A DNA stretch of 64,000 nt from Martinezella rhizogenes (GTDB lineage: Bacteria > Pseudomonadota > Alphaproteobacteria > Rhizobiales > Rhizobiaceae). Under the pieces are notes generated by a model. The model ran no database searches. It saw nothing but the letters and a program-made list of their open reading frames with translations, and had not been told where the DNA came from. Below are positions 16,125-24,792 of this stretch, one piece after another. The position numbers and the translations under genes are program-made. Each line of letters begins with the position of its first letter. Within the stretch, counting starts at the first letter, position 1. Where the stretch lies: assembly GCA_013322215.1 (NCBI GenBank), contig JAAMEZ010000058.1:806001-870000 (forward strand), given 5' to 3'.

Positions 16125-16760
16125 TCACGCCAATTTCAGGCCCTCCCAGACCGTGAACACCGAAACCGCGACCAGCAGAAGCCCCGCCGAACGGCCCGCA
16201 AAGGCGGTTGCCCCCGGATTGGCAACCAGCAGATCGCGGCTACGCCCGGCAGTAATGGCAAGGGCTCCATAGACGGCAAATTGCGTTGCGATGGTCATGG
16301 CTCCCATGATGACGGCCTGTATCCACATCGGGCCGTAATCCGCCTTCAGAAACTGCGGATAGACAGCGAAAATGAAGAGATAGGCCTTGGGATTGATGAG
16401 GCAAGTCACCGCTCCCTGCCGGAAGGCTTTCCAGGCGGAACGGCTGCCGGCCGGCCCCTGGCCCCCAACGGTTATGGAGCTGCGCATCAGCGTATAGCCG
16501 ATGTAGGCCATGTAAGCTCCGCCAATCACAAGCAGCGGATTGAAGAGAACGGGCACGAAATGCATCAGCAGGCCGATGCCGACAGCACCGTTCAGCGAAT
16601 GCACCGCGCCGCCGAGCATGATGCCGCCCGTTGCGGCAAGGCCGCGATTGCTGCCGCCGGTCAGGGAATTGGCGAGCACGAACAACATGTCCATGCCCGG
16701 CACGATGATAATGCCTAGGAGAAGAATGAAGAAGAGCCAGAGATTTTCTGCGTAACCCAT
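16125..16760 (-). CDS. LysE/RhtB-family amino acid exporter
   Basis: 211 residues with about six membrane segments. The N-terminal VPGMDMLFVLANSLTGGSNRG and the LLINPKAYLF-like segment (TCLINPKAYLFIFAVYPQF) are typical of LysE translocators, which export amino acids or related compounds. The substrate cannot be told. The divergent WYL regulator 128 bp away is a likely controller. Confidence 0.85.
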   Translation of the reverse strand: MGYAENLWLFFILLLGIIIVPGMDMLFVLANSLTGGSNRGLAATGGIMLGGAVHSLNGAVGIGLLMHFVPVLFNPLLVIGGAYMAYIGYTLMRSSITVGGQGPAGSRSAWKAFRQGAVTCLINPKAYLFIFAVYPQFLKADYGPMWIQAVIMGAMTIATQFAVYGALAITAGRSRDLLVANPGATAFAGRSAGLLLVAVSVFTVWEGLKLA

Positions 16761-16888
16761 GTCAGTTGCCTATCGCCCTCTCCAAGGAAGCAGGAGAGGA
16801 AATGGTTGATTTTCAAGTTGATAGGTAGTCTTATAAAGCGAGCCAACTGACGGGGTATTGTCAGTAGCCTTCATCTTTGAGGCAAGAA

Positions 16889-17590
16889 ATGCGCAAGGCA
16901 TCGCGCCTATTCGAGATCATCCAGATCCTCCGGCTGGCCAAGCGGCCGGTGACGGGAGCCGATATCGCCGCCCGGCTGGAGGTGACGGTACGCTCCGTCT
17001 ATCGCGACATCGCAGCACTTCAGGCGATGCGGGTGCCGATCGAAGGTGAACGCGGCATCGGCTATATCCTGCGGCCCGGGTTCGACCTGCCGCCGCTGAT
17101 GTTTTCCATTGAGGAAATGGAGGCGATCGTGCTGTCGCTGGCGCTCTTGGAACGTACCGGCGATGCCGAGCTGAAACAGGCGGCCAAGCGCGTCACTGCC
17201 AAGATCGCCGGCGCCGTGCCGCCGCCGCTACGCCAGACCCTCGATGCCAATGCCTTGCATGCCTGGGGCTTTGCCGCACCTTCAGCCTCGGCAATCGACC
17301 TTGCATTGGTGCGCCGCGCCATCCGCGACGAGGAAAAGCTCGACCTTGCCTATCGCGACGAACTCGGCCGCGCCACGGAACGCATCATCCGGCCGATCGC
17401 GCTGATCTATTATGCCGAGACGGCCAATATCGTCGCCTGGTGCGAGCTGCGTCAGGCAATCCGCAATTTCCGCAGCGATCGGATCGAGGATTGTCAGCCG
17501 GCCGGGCTCTGGTTCAAGGGCGAAGGAGATGGCCTGCGCCAGATTTGGGTGAATGGCTGGCAGATAAACACCCCAGCCGCTGCCGGCTGA
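16889..17590 (+). CDS. HTH and WYL-domain transcriptional regulator (YafY-like)
   Basis: 233 residues from the ATG at 16889, preferred over an upstream TTG because GAGG lies six to seven bases before it. The N-terminal HTH_11/DeoR-like helix-turn-helix (about 1-55, with TGADIAARLEVTVRSVYRDIAAL) is followed by a WYL domain (about 130-225, with RIIRPIALIYYAETANIVAWCELR). WYL domains bind small ligands or nucleic acid. It is divergent from the LysE-type exporter and probably regulates it. Confidence 0.85.
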   Translation: MRKASRLFEIIQILRLAKRPVTGADIAARLEVTVRSVYRDIAALQAMRVPIEGERGIGYILRPGFDLPPLMFSIEEMEAIVLSLALLERTGDAELKQAAKRVTAKIAGAVPPPLRQTLDANALHAWGFAAPSASAIDLALVRRAIRDEEKLDLAYRDELGRATERIIRPIALIYYAETANIVAWCELRQAIRNFRSDRIEDCQPAGLWFKGEGDGLRQIWVNGWQINTPAAAG

Positions 17591-17620
17591 GGTGCTATGG
17601 TTTCCAGAGACGATGGCGAG

Positions 17621-18403
17621 TTAAAGGATCATGCCGCCCGAGACTTCGATGCGCTGGCCGTTGACCCAGCGATTGTCGTCCGACAGCAGCGAGGCGATCA
17701 TCGGACCGATATCATCGGGCAGGCCAGCGCGGCCAAGCGCCGTCATGGACGCGACCATTCGGTTGACCTCGGGATTGTCGCGCACGATGCCGCCACTGAA
17801 ATCCGTCTGGATCGCGCCCGGCGCCACCGTGTTGACGGTGATGCCACGCGAGCCGAGCTCCTTGGCGAGGTAGCGCGTCAGCACTTCGACAGCCCCTTTC
17901 ATCGCCGCATAAGCAGACGAGCCCGGATTGCTGAAACGGGTAAGGCCCGAGGAGACATTGACGATACGGCCGCCGTCGTTGATGTGCGGCAGCAGCTTCT
18001 GCGTCAGAAAATACACGCCCTTGAGATGGACGTTGTAAAGCTTGTCGAACTCGGCTTCCGTCGTTTCGGCAATGGAGGCATGATAGGAGGTGCCGGCATT
18101 GTTGACGAGGAAATCGAAGCGATCGCGGCTCCAATGCCGTTCCAGCGCGCTGCCGACCTCGGTAACAAAAGCGTCGAAGGATGCGACATTGCCGGCGTCG
18201 AGCTGCAAGGCAACCGCCTTTTGGCCGAGCGCTTCGATCTCGGCGACGGCGCCATCGGCCTCTGCCTTATTTGAATGATAGGTCAGGATGATATCGACAC
18301 CACGCTTGGCGAGATGAACGGCGGCGTTGCGACCGAGACCACGGCCGCCGCCGGTGATGATCGCAATCTTTGTCTTTGATTTATCGATATTTTCAGTCGT
18401 CAT
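17621..18403 (-). CDS. Short-chain dehydrogenase/reductase (SDR)
   Basis: 260 residues from the ATG at 18403 (GGAG eight bases upstream; the longer frame is not family-like). Rossmann motif TGGGRGLG (17-24), NNAG (101-104), catalytic Ser152 and YAAMK (Tyr165, Lys169) are all present. NAD(P)-dependent oxidation or reduction of an alcohol/ketone; the substrate is unknown. It is divergent from an AraC-family gene, the common arrangement for a regulated SDR. Confidence 0.88.
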   Translation of the reverse strand: MTTENIDKSKTKIAIITGGGRGLGRNAAVHLAKRGVDIILTYHSNKAEADGAVAEIEALGQKAVALQLDAGNVASFDAFVTEVGSALERHWSRDRFDFLVNNAGTSYHASIAETTEAEFDKLYNVHLKGVYFLTQKLLPHINDGGRIVNVSSGLTRFSNPGSSAYAAMKGAVEVLTRYLAKELGSRGITVNTVAPGAIQTDFSGGIVRDNPEVNRMVASMTALGRAGLPDDIGPMIASLLSDDNRWVNGQRIEVSGGMIL

Positions 18404-18579
18404 TGCAGCGTCTCCAAGGAATGCTTGATGATGAAAAATTACGCCCGCAATGCCATGTCCTTGAATGCCGGAACTCTCGAATTTCTTGCCTATTCCTCCA
18501 ACTGCCTTGTTCCCTCGCATCCCGCTGCTATGATGACGCAAGGCACCCTGCCCAAGGCACCCTGCCCCGGAGACCGCCG

Positions 18580-19476
18580 ATGTCGTCAGCCCTTAAAGAC
18601 GCGATCACACAATTCATCGAAGCCCATGACTGCGGTGGCAATAACGTGTTTTCCACGGGCATCGATGGTTTGCACATCATGCGCTCGACCGAGCCGAAGA
18701 TGCCGCATTCGATGATTTATCGACCGGCGCTCTGCGTCATTCTGCAGGGTGCGAAGCAATTGATGCTGAATGACAAGGTGATCGACTATGCCGAGATGCA
18801 GGCTCTCATCATCAGCATCGAGCTGCCTGCAGCCGGCAGGGTGATCCAGGCGAGTGTCGAGAAGCCCTATATTGCCATCTCCCTCGAATTCGATGTCGGC
18901 ATGATGCGCGACGTCATGGAACAGCTCGACAAGCCACCGAAACCGACAGGTGGCGCCCACCTTGGCATCTTCGTCGAGAATCTTGGCGACCAGCTTGCTG
19001 ATTGCCTCGTGCGATTGACCCGCCTGCTCTCGAACCCGAGCGCCATTCCGGTGCTCTATCCGGCGATCATGCGGGAAATCTGCTTCTGGATGCTCACCGG
19101 CCCCAATGGCGGCGAGGTCTGCAAGCTGGTGCTGCCGGATGGACAGACGCGACGTATCGCCGATGCCATTCGCCTGTTGCGCGACAATTTCGCGGAGCCG
19201 GTGCGCATCGAGCAACTGGCGGCCGCCGCGCGCATGAGCCCCTCCTCCTTCCATCAGCACTTCAAGACGCTGACCTCGATGACCCCGCTGCAATATCAGA
19301 AACAGATGCGGCTGCTCGAAGCTCGCCGCCTGATGGTCGCCGGCCAGGCTAATGTGGAGAGTGCCGCCTATCGCGTCGGCTATGAAAGTGCCTCGCAGTT
19401 CAGCCGCGAATATGCCCGCATGTTCGGCACGCCGCCGAAAAGGGATGTGACCGAAATGCGGATGGCGGCAGAATAA
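18580..19476 (+). CDS. AraC-family transcriptional regulator
   Basis: 298 residues from the ATG at 18580 (GGAG seven bases upstream). The N-terminal AraC_N-type (PF06719-like) sensor domain has HSMIYRPALCVILQGAKQ, and the C-terminal pair of helix-turn-helices (about 200-290) has IEQLAAAARMSPSSFHQHFK and AYRVGYESASQFSREYARMF. This subgroup is usually found beside an oxidoreductase gene; the divergent SDR is the likely target. Confidence 0.88.
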   Translation: MSSALKDAITQFIEAHDCGGNNVFSTGIDGLHIMRSTEPKMPHSMIYRPALCVILQGAKQLMLNDKVIDYAEMQALIISIELPAAGRVIQASVEKPYIAISLEFDVGMMRDVMEQLDKPPKPTGGAHLGIFVENLGDQLADCLVRLTRLLSNPSAIPVLYPAIMREICFWMLTGPNGGEVCKLVLPDGQTRRIADAIRLLRDNFAEPVRIEQLAAAARMSPSSFHQHFKTLTSMTPLQYQKQMRLLEARRLMVAGQANVESAAYRVGYESASQFSREYARMFGTPPKRDVTEMRMAAE

Positions 19477-19506
19477 TAGCAGATCAACTCTCGGCTTTGC
19501 GCACCG

Positions 19507-20013
19507 CTATAGCGCGATCGCGGTCACCAACAGGATGAAAGCGAGTAATCCTAGGACAGCGCGCGCGGCATGCGACCATTCCCAGAGATCACGCAGCATG
19601 GTCCAGTCCGCTTCGGCATCGGTCTCAATCCTATGACCACCGACTGGATCATGGGAAAAGAAGCCCGCGCCCAACCCTTTCAGCTCAGCATCCTTGAGCC
19701 AGAAATTATTTACCGGCTGTATCAGTAACCAAAAGACTGCATGCATGGCAGCCATGGCGGCAAAGGCAGCGGCAAACAGCCAGAATGCGATGATGCTGGC
19801 TGGCGTCAGGAACAGGAGAAGCAGAAGCAAAAGAGCGCCGATCGGCTCGGCAACGCCGCCGATCGTAAATCCGGGATAATAAATCCGCTGAACCGTCAGA
19901 TAGTCTTCTTTCGACAGTCGCATTTTGCCCGGCAGCTCCAGCAGATGCGCCAACGCCAGTGCCATGGCGATTGCCACGGCCAGGATTGTCAGAATTTGCA
20001 ATGCCGGAAACAT
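19507..20013 (-). CDS. Small integral membrane protein (DUF1772-like)
   Basis: 168 residues from the ATG at 20013 (GAGGCGGAG just upstream). Four hydrophobic segments, with HLLELPGKMRLS after the first and WEWSHAARAVLGLLAFILL at the end. The pattern is like the DUF1772/anthrone-oxygenase-like family. No function can be stated. It lies 30 bp from the convergent AraC gene. Confidence 0.6.
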   Translation of the reverse strand: MFPALQILTILAVAIAMALALAHLLELPGKMRLSKEDYLTVQRIYYPGFTIGGVAEPIGALLLLLLLFLTPASIIAFWLFAAAFAAMAAMHAVFWLLIQPVNNFWLKDAELKGLGAGFFSHDPVGGHRIETDAEADWTMLRDLWEWSHAARAVLGLLAFILLVTAIAL

Positions 20014-20095
20014 CGGCTCCGCCTCACAGCAGCCTCCGTTCCTAAACTTCCAGCGGTGCGGATCGTTCCGCATGTCAAACGATACAAGAGATTCA

Positions 20096-20944
20096 TCAAG
20101 TGCCCGGCAGCGTCAGCACCCTACTATCCTCGCGCCCGAAGCCCGTAACCTCCAGCCGATCATTGTAGATGGCAACGATCGCGTAGGCGCTCGTATCTTC
20201 GGTATCGACCATGCCCCTGAAGTTGACGAAATAGATTCCGTCGGACACTCCAAAATTGCCGGCGTGATTGTGGCCATTGAGATAGGCGACGACATGGTCG
20301 TGTTCAGCCAGAAGCGAAAGCATGCGGTCGCTGTTCAAAGCGTTGTGGGCATTCTCCGGAAAGACCGGATAATGGTTCAGGATAATGACCTTTTCGCCCA
20401 CCGTCTTCGTCTCCCGCAGCTTTGCGGCAAGCCAGTTGAATTGCGCGTCGCCAATGGCTGCATTCCAGCGCTGGCCGTTCGTCGCGCCCGAATCTCCCAG
20501 ACGCTTCATCAACTCCTTCGCCTCCTGCCGTCGCGGGTCGCCTTCCGGCGGGGCAAAGACGCTGATTTCATTGCCGTCGAGTGCGATGAAGCGATAGCCG
20601 GAATGATCGAAATCGTAATAGGCCGAGGGCATGCCCACGCGGGCTGATACGCCGCCGAGATGTTGCGATGCCACGGCGAAATCGTGATTGCCGAGGAGGA
20701 AATGCTTGCGATGACGCAAGGCTTCATAGACGGGCAAAATGGCGTCGTAGCTCTTCCATTCGCGATCGATAATGTCGCCGAGGGTCACCACGAAAGCGAG
20801 ATCGTGCCGATTGAACTCCTCAATTGCCTCGCGAAGCTTGTCGATACTGTTCGCCGGATAGCGATTGAGGGTCAGATTGGGCTCAAGATCGGCATATTGC
20901 GGATCGGCGATGACACCAAAGCGGAAGAGCGGTGCTGATGACAT
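20096..20944 (-). CDS. Calcineurin-like metallophosphoesterase (ADPRibase-Mn-like)
   Basis: 282 residues. Metallophosphoesterase motifs in order: ADPQ (13-16, with Gln replacing the usual His), GDIID (56-60), GNHD (85-88), LNHYPVF and NGHNH. The D-x-Q first motif and overall layout match Mn-dependent ADP-ribose/CDP-alcohol diphosphatases. No signal peptide, so cytosolic. Expected to hydrolyse a nucleoside diphosphate-linked substrate; this is inferred from the family. Confidence 0.8.
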   Translation of the reverse strand: MSSAPLFRFGVIADPQYADLEPNLTLNRYPANSIDKLREAIEEFNRHDLAFVVTLGDIIDREWKSYDAILPVYEALRHRKHFLLGNHDFAVASQHLGGVSARVGMPSAYYDFDHSGYRFIALDGNEISVFAPPEGDPRRQEAKELMKRLGDSGATNGQRWNAAIGDAQFNWLAAKLRETKTVGEKVIILNHYPVFPENAHNALNSDRMLSLLAEHDHVVAYLNGHNHAGNFGVSDGIYFVNFRGMVDTEDTSAYAIVAIYNDRLEVTGFGREDSRVLTLPGT

Positions 20945-21012
20945 TCAGCCTCCTTGGACGATCTCCTGGGGCCGCCAGGCGGACAGGGACACATCAATAA
21001 AAGCTGACAGAT

Positions 21013-21046
21013 AAGAAAACACCCGACGCCAAAGGACGCCGGGTGC
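21013..21046 (-). terminator. Terminator of sodB
   Basis: Read on the minus strand: CACCCGGCG pairs with CGTCGGGTG (nine pairs, one G-U), then TTTTCTT. It starts 25 bp after the sodB stop codon. Confidence 0.75.
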
Positions 21047-21070
21047 GAAAGCCAGCCTATGCGGCAAACC

Positions 21071-21673
21071 TTACTTCGTAGCGGCTTCGTAGCGCTCCAG
21101 GACGTAATCCCAGTTGATCAGGCTGTCGATGAAGGCTTCGAGGTACTTCGGACGCAGGTTGCGATAGTCGATGTAGTAGGAGTGTTCCCATACGTCGACA
21201 CCGAGAATCGGGTCTGCACCATGAACGAGCGGGTTTTCGCCGTTCGGGGTCTTGGAGATTTCGAGCTTGCCGTTCTTGACGGAAACCCATGCCCAGCCCG
21301 AGCCGAACTGCGTGGCGCCGGCAGCGGCAAAATCGGCCTTGAACTTGTCGTAGCCGCCGAGATCGGAAGCGAAGGCTGCTTCGAGCTTGCCCGGCAGCTT
21401 GTTGCCACCGCCGCCCTTCTTCATCCACTTCCAGAAATGGATGTGGTTGTAGTGCTGGGCTGCGTTGTTGAAGAGGCCTGCATTGGTGCCGAAGGACTTC
21501 TTCACGATCTCCTCGAGCGACAGATCGGCAAGACCTGCTTCCGCAGCGAGCTTGTTGCCGTTGTCGACGTAAGCCTTGTGATGCTTGTCGTGGTGATATT
21601 CGAGCGTCTCGCGCGACATGAACGGCGAAAGAGCATCATAATCGTAGGGAAGTGCAGGCAATTCGAAAGCCAT
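21071..21673 (-). CDS. sodB: Superoxide dismutase, Fe/Mn family
   Basis: 200 residues from the ATG at 21673; a second ATG six bases upstream lies too close to the AGGAG ribosome site. Metal ligands are a His in LEYHHDKHH, a His in AAQHYNHIHFW, and the Asp and His in DVWEHSYYIDY. Gln in NNAAQHYNH marks the Fe-type position, although rhizobial members can be active with Mn. Converts superoxide to oxygen and hydrogen peroxide in the cytosol. Confidence 0.93.
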   Translation of the reverse strand: MAFELPALPYDYDALSPFMSRETLEYHHDKHHKAYVDNGNKLAAEAGLADLSLEEIVKKSFGTNAGLFNNAAQHYNHIHFWKWMKKGGGGNKLPGKLEAAFASDLGGYDKFKADFAAAGATQFGSGWAWVSVKNGKLEISKTPNGENPLVHGADPILGVDVWEHSYYIDYRNLRPKYLEAFIDSLINWDYVLERYEAATK

Positions 21674-21939
21674 GGTCATATCTCCTCTTGGCAAAAAATT
21701 GCGGTCGGCAGGTGAACCGGAACATAGGAGCGGTCGCCTGGAAGAGCAACCGGCGACGTGCCAAAAAAGTTGCGTGCGGGAGCAAAAATTGCCCTATTTT
21801 TCAATCAGGTATAGCATCGACTTAGAAATTAACCTTATTGCATAGGATGACGCCTGGATAGATGGTGAAGCTCAGCGCCGAAATGTCGACAAAGCACGTT
21901 GTCGAGGCTAGGTTCGCGGACCTTCTGCTATTACGAGGA

Positions 21940-22596
21940 ATGCCCGTGACGATAGCCTGCCTGCACACCGCCGAGAGCAACATTGCCGTCTATGAAGCAG
22001 CGGCGAAGGCACTCGGGCTGCCCGCCGGGATGCTGCGTCATCATGTCCGCGCCGACCTTCTTCTCGCCGCCGAAAAAGCCGGGCGATTGACGGATGAGAT
22101 TTCAACGGAAACGGCAGCCCTTCTCTGGCGTCTGGCAGAGGACGCGGATGCCGTCGTGCTCAATTGCTCGACACTCGGCCCGGCAGCATCGCAGGTCGCC
22201 TCCGGTGCGAAAGCGCCGGTTATCAGAGCCGACGCCACGCTAGCCGATGAGGCCGTCAAGGACGGCGGCAAGGTCATCGTGCTATGCACAGTCGAGACGA
22301 CTATCGCACCGACGACAGCTCTATTCGAAGCGGCGGCGAAGGCGACAGGGGCCGAAATCGAGGTTCGGCTGGTGCCGGGCGCATGGGCGCATTTTCGCGC
22401 AGGCGATCTGTCGGCCTATCTCGCCTCCATCGCCGATGCGGTTAGCGCAGCCAATAGCGAAGGTCCCGTTACGATCGCTTTCGCGCAGGCTTCCATGACG
22501 GATGCCGCTCACCTTCTTCCAGAAGGTCATCCGCAACCGATGACCGGCCCCGCAACGGCGCTTGCGGCGGCAGTGGCGACGATCGCAGCCGGCTGA
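21940..22596 (+). CDS. Aspartate/glutamate racemase-superfamily protein
   Basis: 218 residues from the ATG at 21940; a GTG at 21946 has better spacing to the GAGGA ribosome site and is possible. CLHTAESN at the N-terminus, Cys76 in VVLNCSTLGP and Cys116 in IVLCTVETT are placed like the catalytic cysteines of the Asp/Glu racemase-arylmalonate decarboxylase superfamily. The exact reaction is unknown. It is divergent from sodB and convergent with the NTF2-like gene. Confidence 0.72.
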   Translation: MPVTIACLHTAESNIAVYEAAAKALGLPAGMLRHHVRADLLLAAEKAGRLTDEISTETAALLWRLAEDADAVVLNCSTLGPAASQVASGAKAPVIRADATLADEAVKDGGKVIVLCTVETTIAPTTALFEAAAKATGAEIEVRLVPGAWAHFRAGDLSAYLASIADAVSAANSEGPVTIAFAQASMTDAAHLLPEGHPQPMTGPATALAAAVATIAAG

Positions 22597-22601
22597 ATGA
22601 A

Positions 22602-22660
22602 ACTTTGTTTACGCAGTTCCAAATGGAAAACCGCTGAGTATTTTTCCTGGCATTGCTCTA
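22602..22660. repeat. RIME-type repeat, copy C (diverged)
   Basis: Between two convergent genes; its last bases form the stop codon of the NTF2-like gene. GGAAAACCGC, TTTTTCCTGGCATTGCTCTA match the core, while the first half is more diverged. Confidence 0.6.
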
Positions 22661-23002
22661 CAAATTCCGCCCGAAATAGACGTTCACCTCGGCGATACGG
22701 TCGCCGGCAAAGCGGATCAGCTCGACATTGCGAAAGCTGCCGCCATCCATCTTCTCGGCGCGATAGCCGACGATCACGTCATCGCCATCCGCGATCAGAT
22801 GTTCGATGTGAATGTCACGAAAGGCTTTCTCCTTCGGCCAGCAATGCTCGAAGTACCGTTTCCGGTCGATGTGATCGTCGCGCGGACTGGAAAAGGTGAA
22901 ATCCGGGGTCAGCATCGGATCGACGATATCGGGATGCTGTCCGATGTAGGCTGCAAACAGGCGCTTGACCGTATCGCAACGGGCATTTTCGAGAGCGTTC
23001 AT
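22658..23002 (-). CDS. NTF2-like / SnoaL-fold protein
   Basis: 114 residues from the ATG at 23002 (AGGAGG eight bases upstream). A small alpha+beta cone fold is suggested by the N-terminal helix (VKRLFAAYIGQ), FSSPRDDHIDRKRYFEHCW, and the closing strands GGSFRNVELIRFAGDRIAEVNVYFG. The family holds small-molecule isomerases, hydrolases and binding proteins. It is divergent from an AraC-family gene that may control it. Confidence 0.75.
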   Translation of the reverse strand: MNALENARCDTVKRLFAAYIGQHPDIVDPMLTPDFTFSSPRDDHIDRKRYFEHCWPKEKAFRDIHIEHLIADGDDVIVGYRAEKMDGGSFRNVELIRFAGDRIAEVNVYFGRNL

Positions 23003-23181
23003 GATTTGCCTCCTCTTTTGCAGCAAAGCGGCTTCCGTCGCTCGACCGCAAACTGATTGCGAAATGCAATCAGAAAGTAACATAAAGCATGCGAACCAAC
23101 AAGGCGCTTTGCGGGCTTGGCATCGTCATCCGTGTGGTCCAAACTCCTCAGGCAATCCCCAATCAACAGGAAGCCATCGCA

Positions 23182-23997
23182 GTGTCCGAGGCTCATCACC
23201 ACATGTTGGAAAAGCTGCGCCGCCTGGCGGCAAAGGATAATCGCCCGGCGATCGCGCCGAGCGGCATCGGCAGCTATTCCACGCTCTTCACCTTCGTCAC
23301 CCGCGAACGCGAGCGCATTGCCGGCTCGGCCTTTTCACAGGTGTCAATCGTCGCCGTGCTCGAAGGTTCGAAGGAAATCGTCAGCATGGGGCGGCAGCGG
23401 CATTTTTCAGCCGGGACCGTAATCGTGCTGCCAGCCGGCTGGAGCGGCGATGTCGTCAACGATCCCGATCCGCAGACCGGCGTTTACCGGGCGATCTTCA
23501 TTACCTTTCCTGAGGAGTTGACCCGGCGGGCTGCAAAAGCCTTTCCGCCCGCACAAATCGCGTCACAGGCAGATTTGCCGCTCGATCCATTGCTGGCGGC
23601 CGCCATCAATCATGCAGGCGAAGGCATTGCCGGGGGCAATATGCCGATCCCGCTCATCGAGCACAGGCTTCTCGAAATTCTCATGGTGCTCGGCATGCGC
23701 GGCGCCCTGCCCGGCTCGCCGGAGACAACAGCCGAAGCGGTGCGTGCGCTGGTGCGCTGGCAGCCGGATCGCCCCTGGACGGCCGATCTCATCGCCGCCG
23801 AGCTCGGCACCAGCAACGCGACGCTGCGTCGCCGCCTGTCGCGCGAGGGCACGGCGTTGCGCGATGTGCTGGCAAGCGAGCGGGTGGCGCTGGCAACGAC
23901 CCTTCTTGCCGAAGACGGGCTGTCGCTGCGCGAAGCGGCCCTTGCCACCGGCTATCGCTCGCCACGCCGCTTCGCCGATCGACTTCGCAGCGCGTGA
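23182..23997 (+). CDS. AraC-family transcriptional regulator
   Basis: 271 residues from a GTG at 23182, chosen because AGGAAG lies eight bases upstream; the frame is open to an ATG at 23089. An N-terminal cupin-like sensor region (about 30-130, with HFSAGTVIVLPAGW) is followed by the two C-terminal helix-turn-helices (WTADLIAAELGTSNATLRRR and LSLREAALATGYRSPRRFAD). It is divergent from the NTF2-like gene. The effector is unknown. Confidence 0.8.
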   Translation: MSEAHHHMLEKLRRLAAKDNRPAIAPSGIGSYSTLFTFVTRERERIAGSAFSQVSIVAVLEGSKEIVSMGRQRHFSAGTVIVLPAGWSGDVVNDPDPQTGVYRAIFITFPEELTRRAAKAFPPAQIASQADLPLDPLLAAAINHAGEGIAGGNMPIPLIEHRLLEILMVLGMRGALPGSPETTAEAVRALVRWQPDRPWTADLIAAELGTSNATLRRRLSREGTALRDVLASERVALATTLLAEDGLSLREAALATGYRSPRRFADRLRSA

Positions 23998-24105
23998 GCG
24001 TTTCCGACCGCATTTTGAGCGTTTGCGTGCGCCGACGCCCGTCACGAATTTGTTAGATCCTGCCCTCGACGGCTCAAAGGAGCCGCAACACGAAAGGGCA
24101 ACATC

Positions 24106-24792
24106 ATGAAAACCATGCTCAAAGTTCTGAACGCCATCGTCATCGCAACAGCCGTCGCCACGCCGGCGCTATCGGCCGATCTCAAGGTGAGCTTTGCAAA
24201 GAGCAATGGCCGTATGCTGCTGCCGGAAAATGCGTCCTGCATTTCGACAGGGTCTGACAAGTCGGCACCCGGACCGAATAAAAGCCTGGGCGTCTCATGG
24301 TCGAAGGGGCCGAAGGGAACCCGCTCATACGCGCTGACCATGGTCGATCCAGACGTTCCCACGGATTTCTCGCTGTTCAATAAGGCCGACAAGACCATTC
24401 CGAAGGATTTCAAGCGGATGGAATTCGTCCATTGGGTGCTGGCCGATATCCCGGCGTCACGCGCCAGCCTTGCCGAAGGCACGGATGGAAACGGCCCCTC
24501 CTCCACCGGCTTGCCGCTTGAACGCACGGCCTCCGGACGGCGCGGTCAGAACGGAGCCGGCGGCGGCAATTTGAAGAATGGGCCGCATGGCGGCTATATG
24601 GGCGCCTGCCCGCCCTGGAATGACGAACGCATCCACAGCTACCACGTCACCGTCTATGCGCTCGACGTCGACCAGCTGAATCTTCCCGATCTCTTCACCC
24701 GCGCCGATCTCATCGCCGCCGCGAAGGGTCATATCCTGGCATCGGGTAGCCAGGAATTGTTTTACACATTGAATGCAAAGGCCGAGAAATGA
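24106..24792 (+). CDS. Exported YbhB/YbcL-family (PEBP-like) protein
   Basis: 228 residues with a signal peptide (about 1-24, ending TPALSA). The PEBP fold is recognised from SYALTMVDPDVP, FVHWVLADIP and the C-terminal HSYHVTVYALDVD segment, related to E. coli YbhB/YbcL and eukaryotic Raf-kinase inhibitor proteins. Its biological role in bacteria is not settled; it is predicted to be periplasmic. The last four bases overlap the ATG of the following MFS gene (ATGA), so the two are translationally coupled. Confidence 0.85.
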   Translation: MKTMLKVLNAIVIATAVATPALSADLKVSFAKSNGRMLLPENASCISTGSDKSAPGPNKSLGVSWSKGPKGTRSYALTMVDPDVPTDFSLFNKADKTIPKDFKRMEFVHWVLADIPASRASLAEGTDGNGPSSTGLPLERTASGRRGQNGAGGGNLKNGPHGGYMGACPPWNDERIHSYHVTVYALDVDQLNLPDLFTRADLIAAAKGHILASGSQELFYTLNAKAEK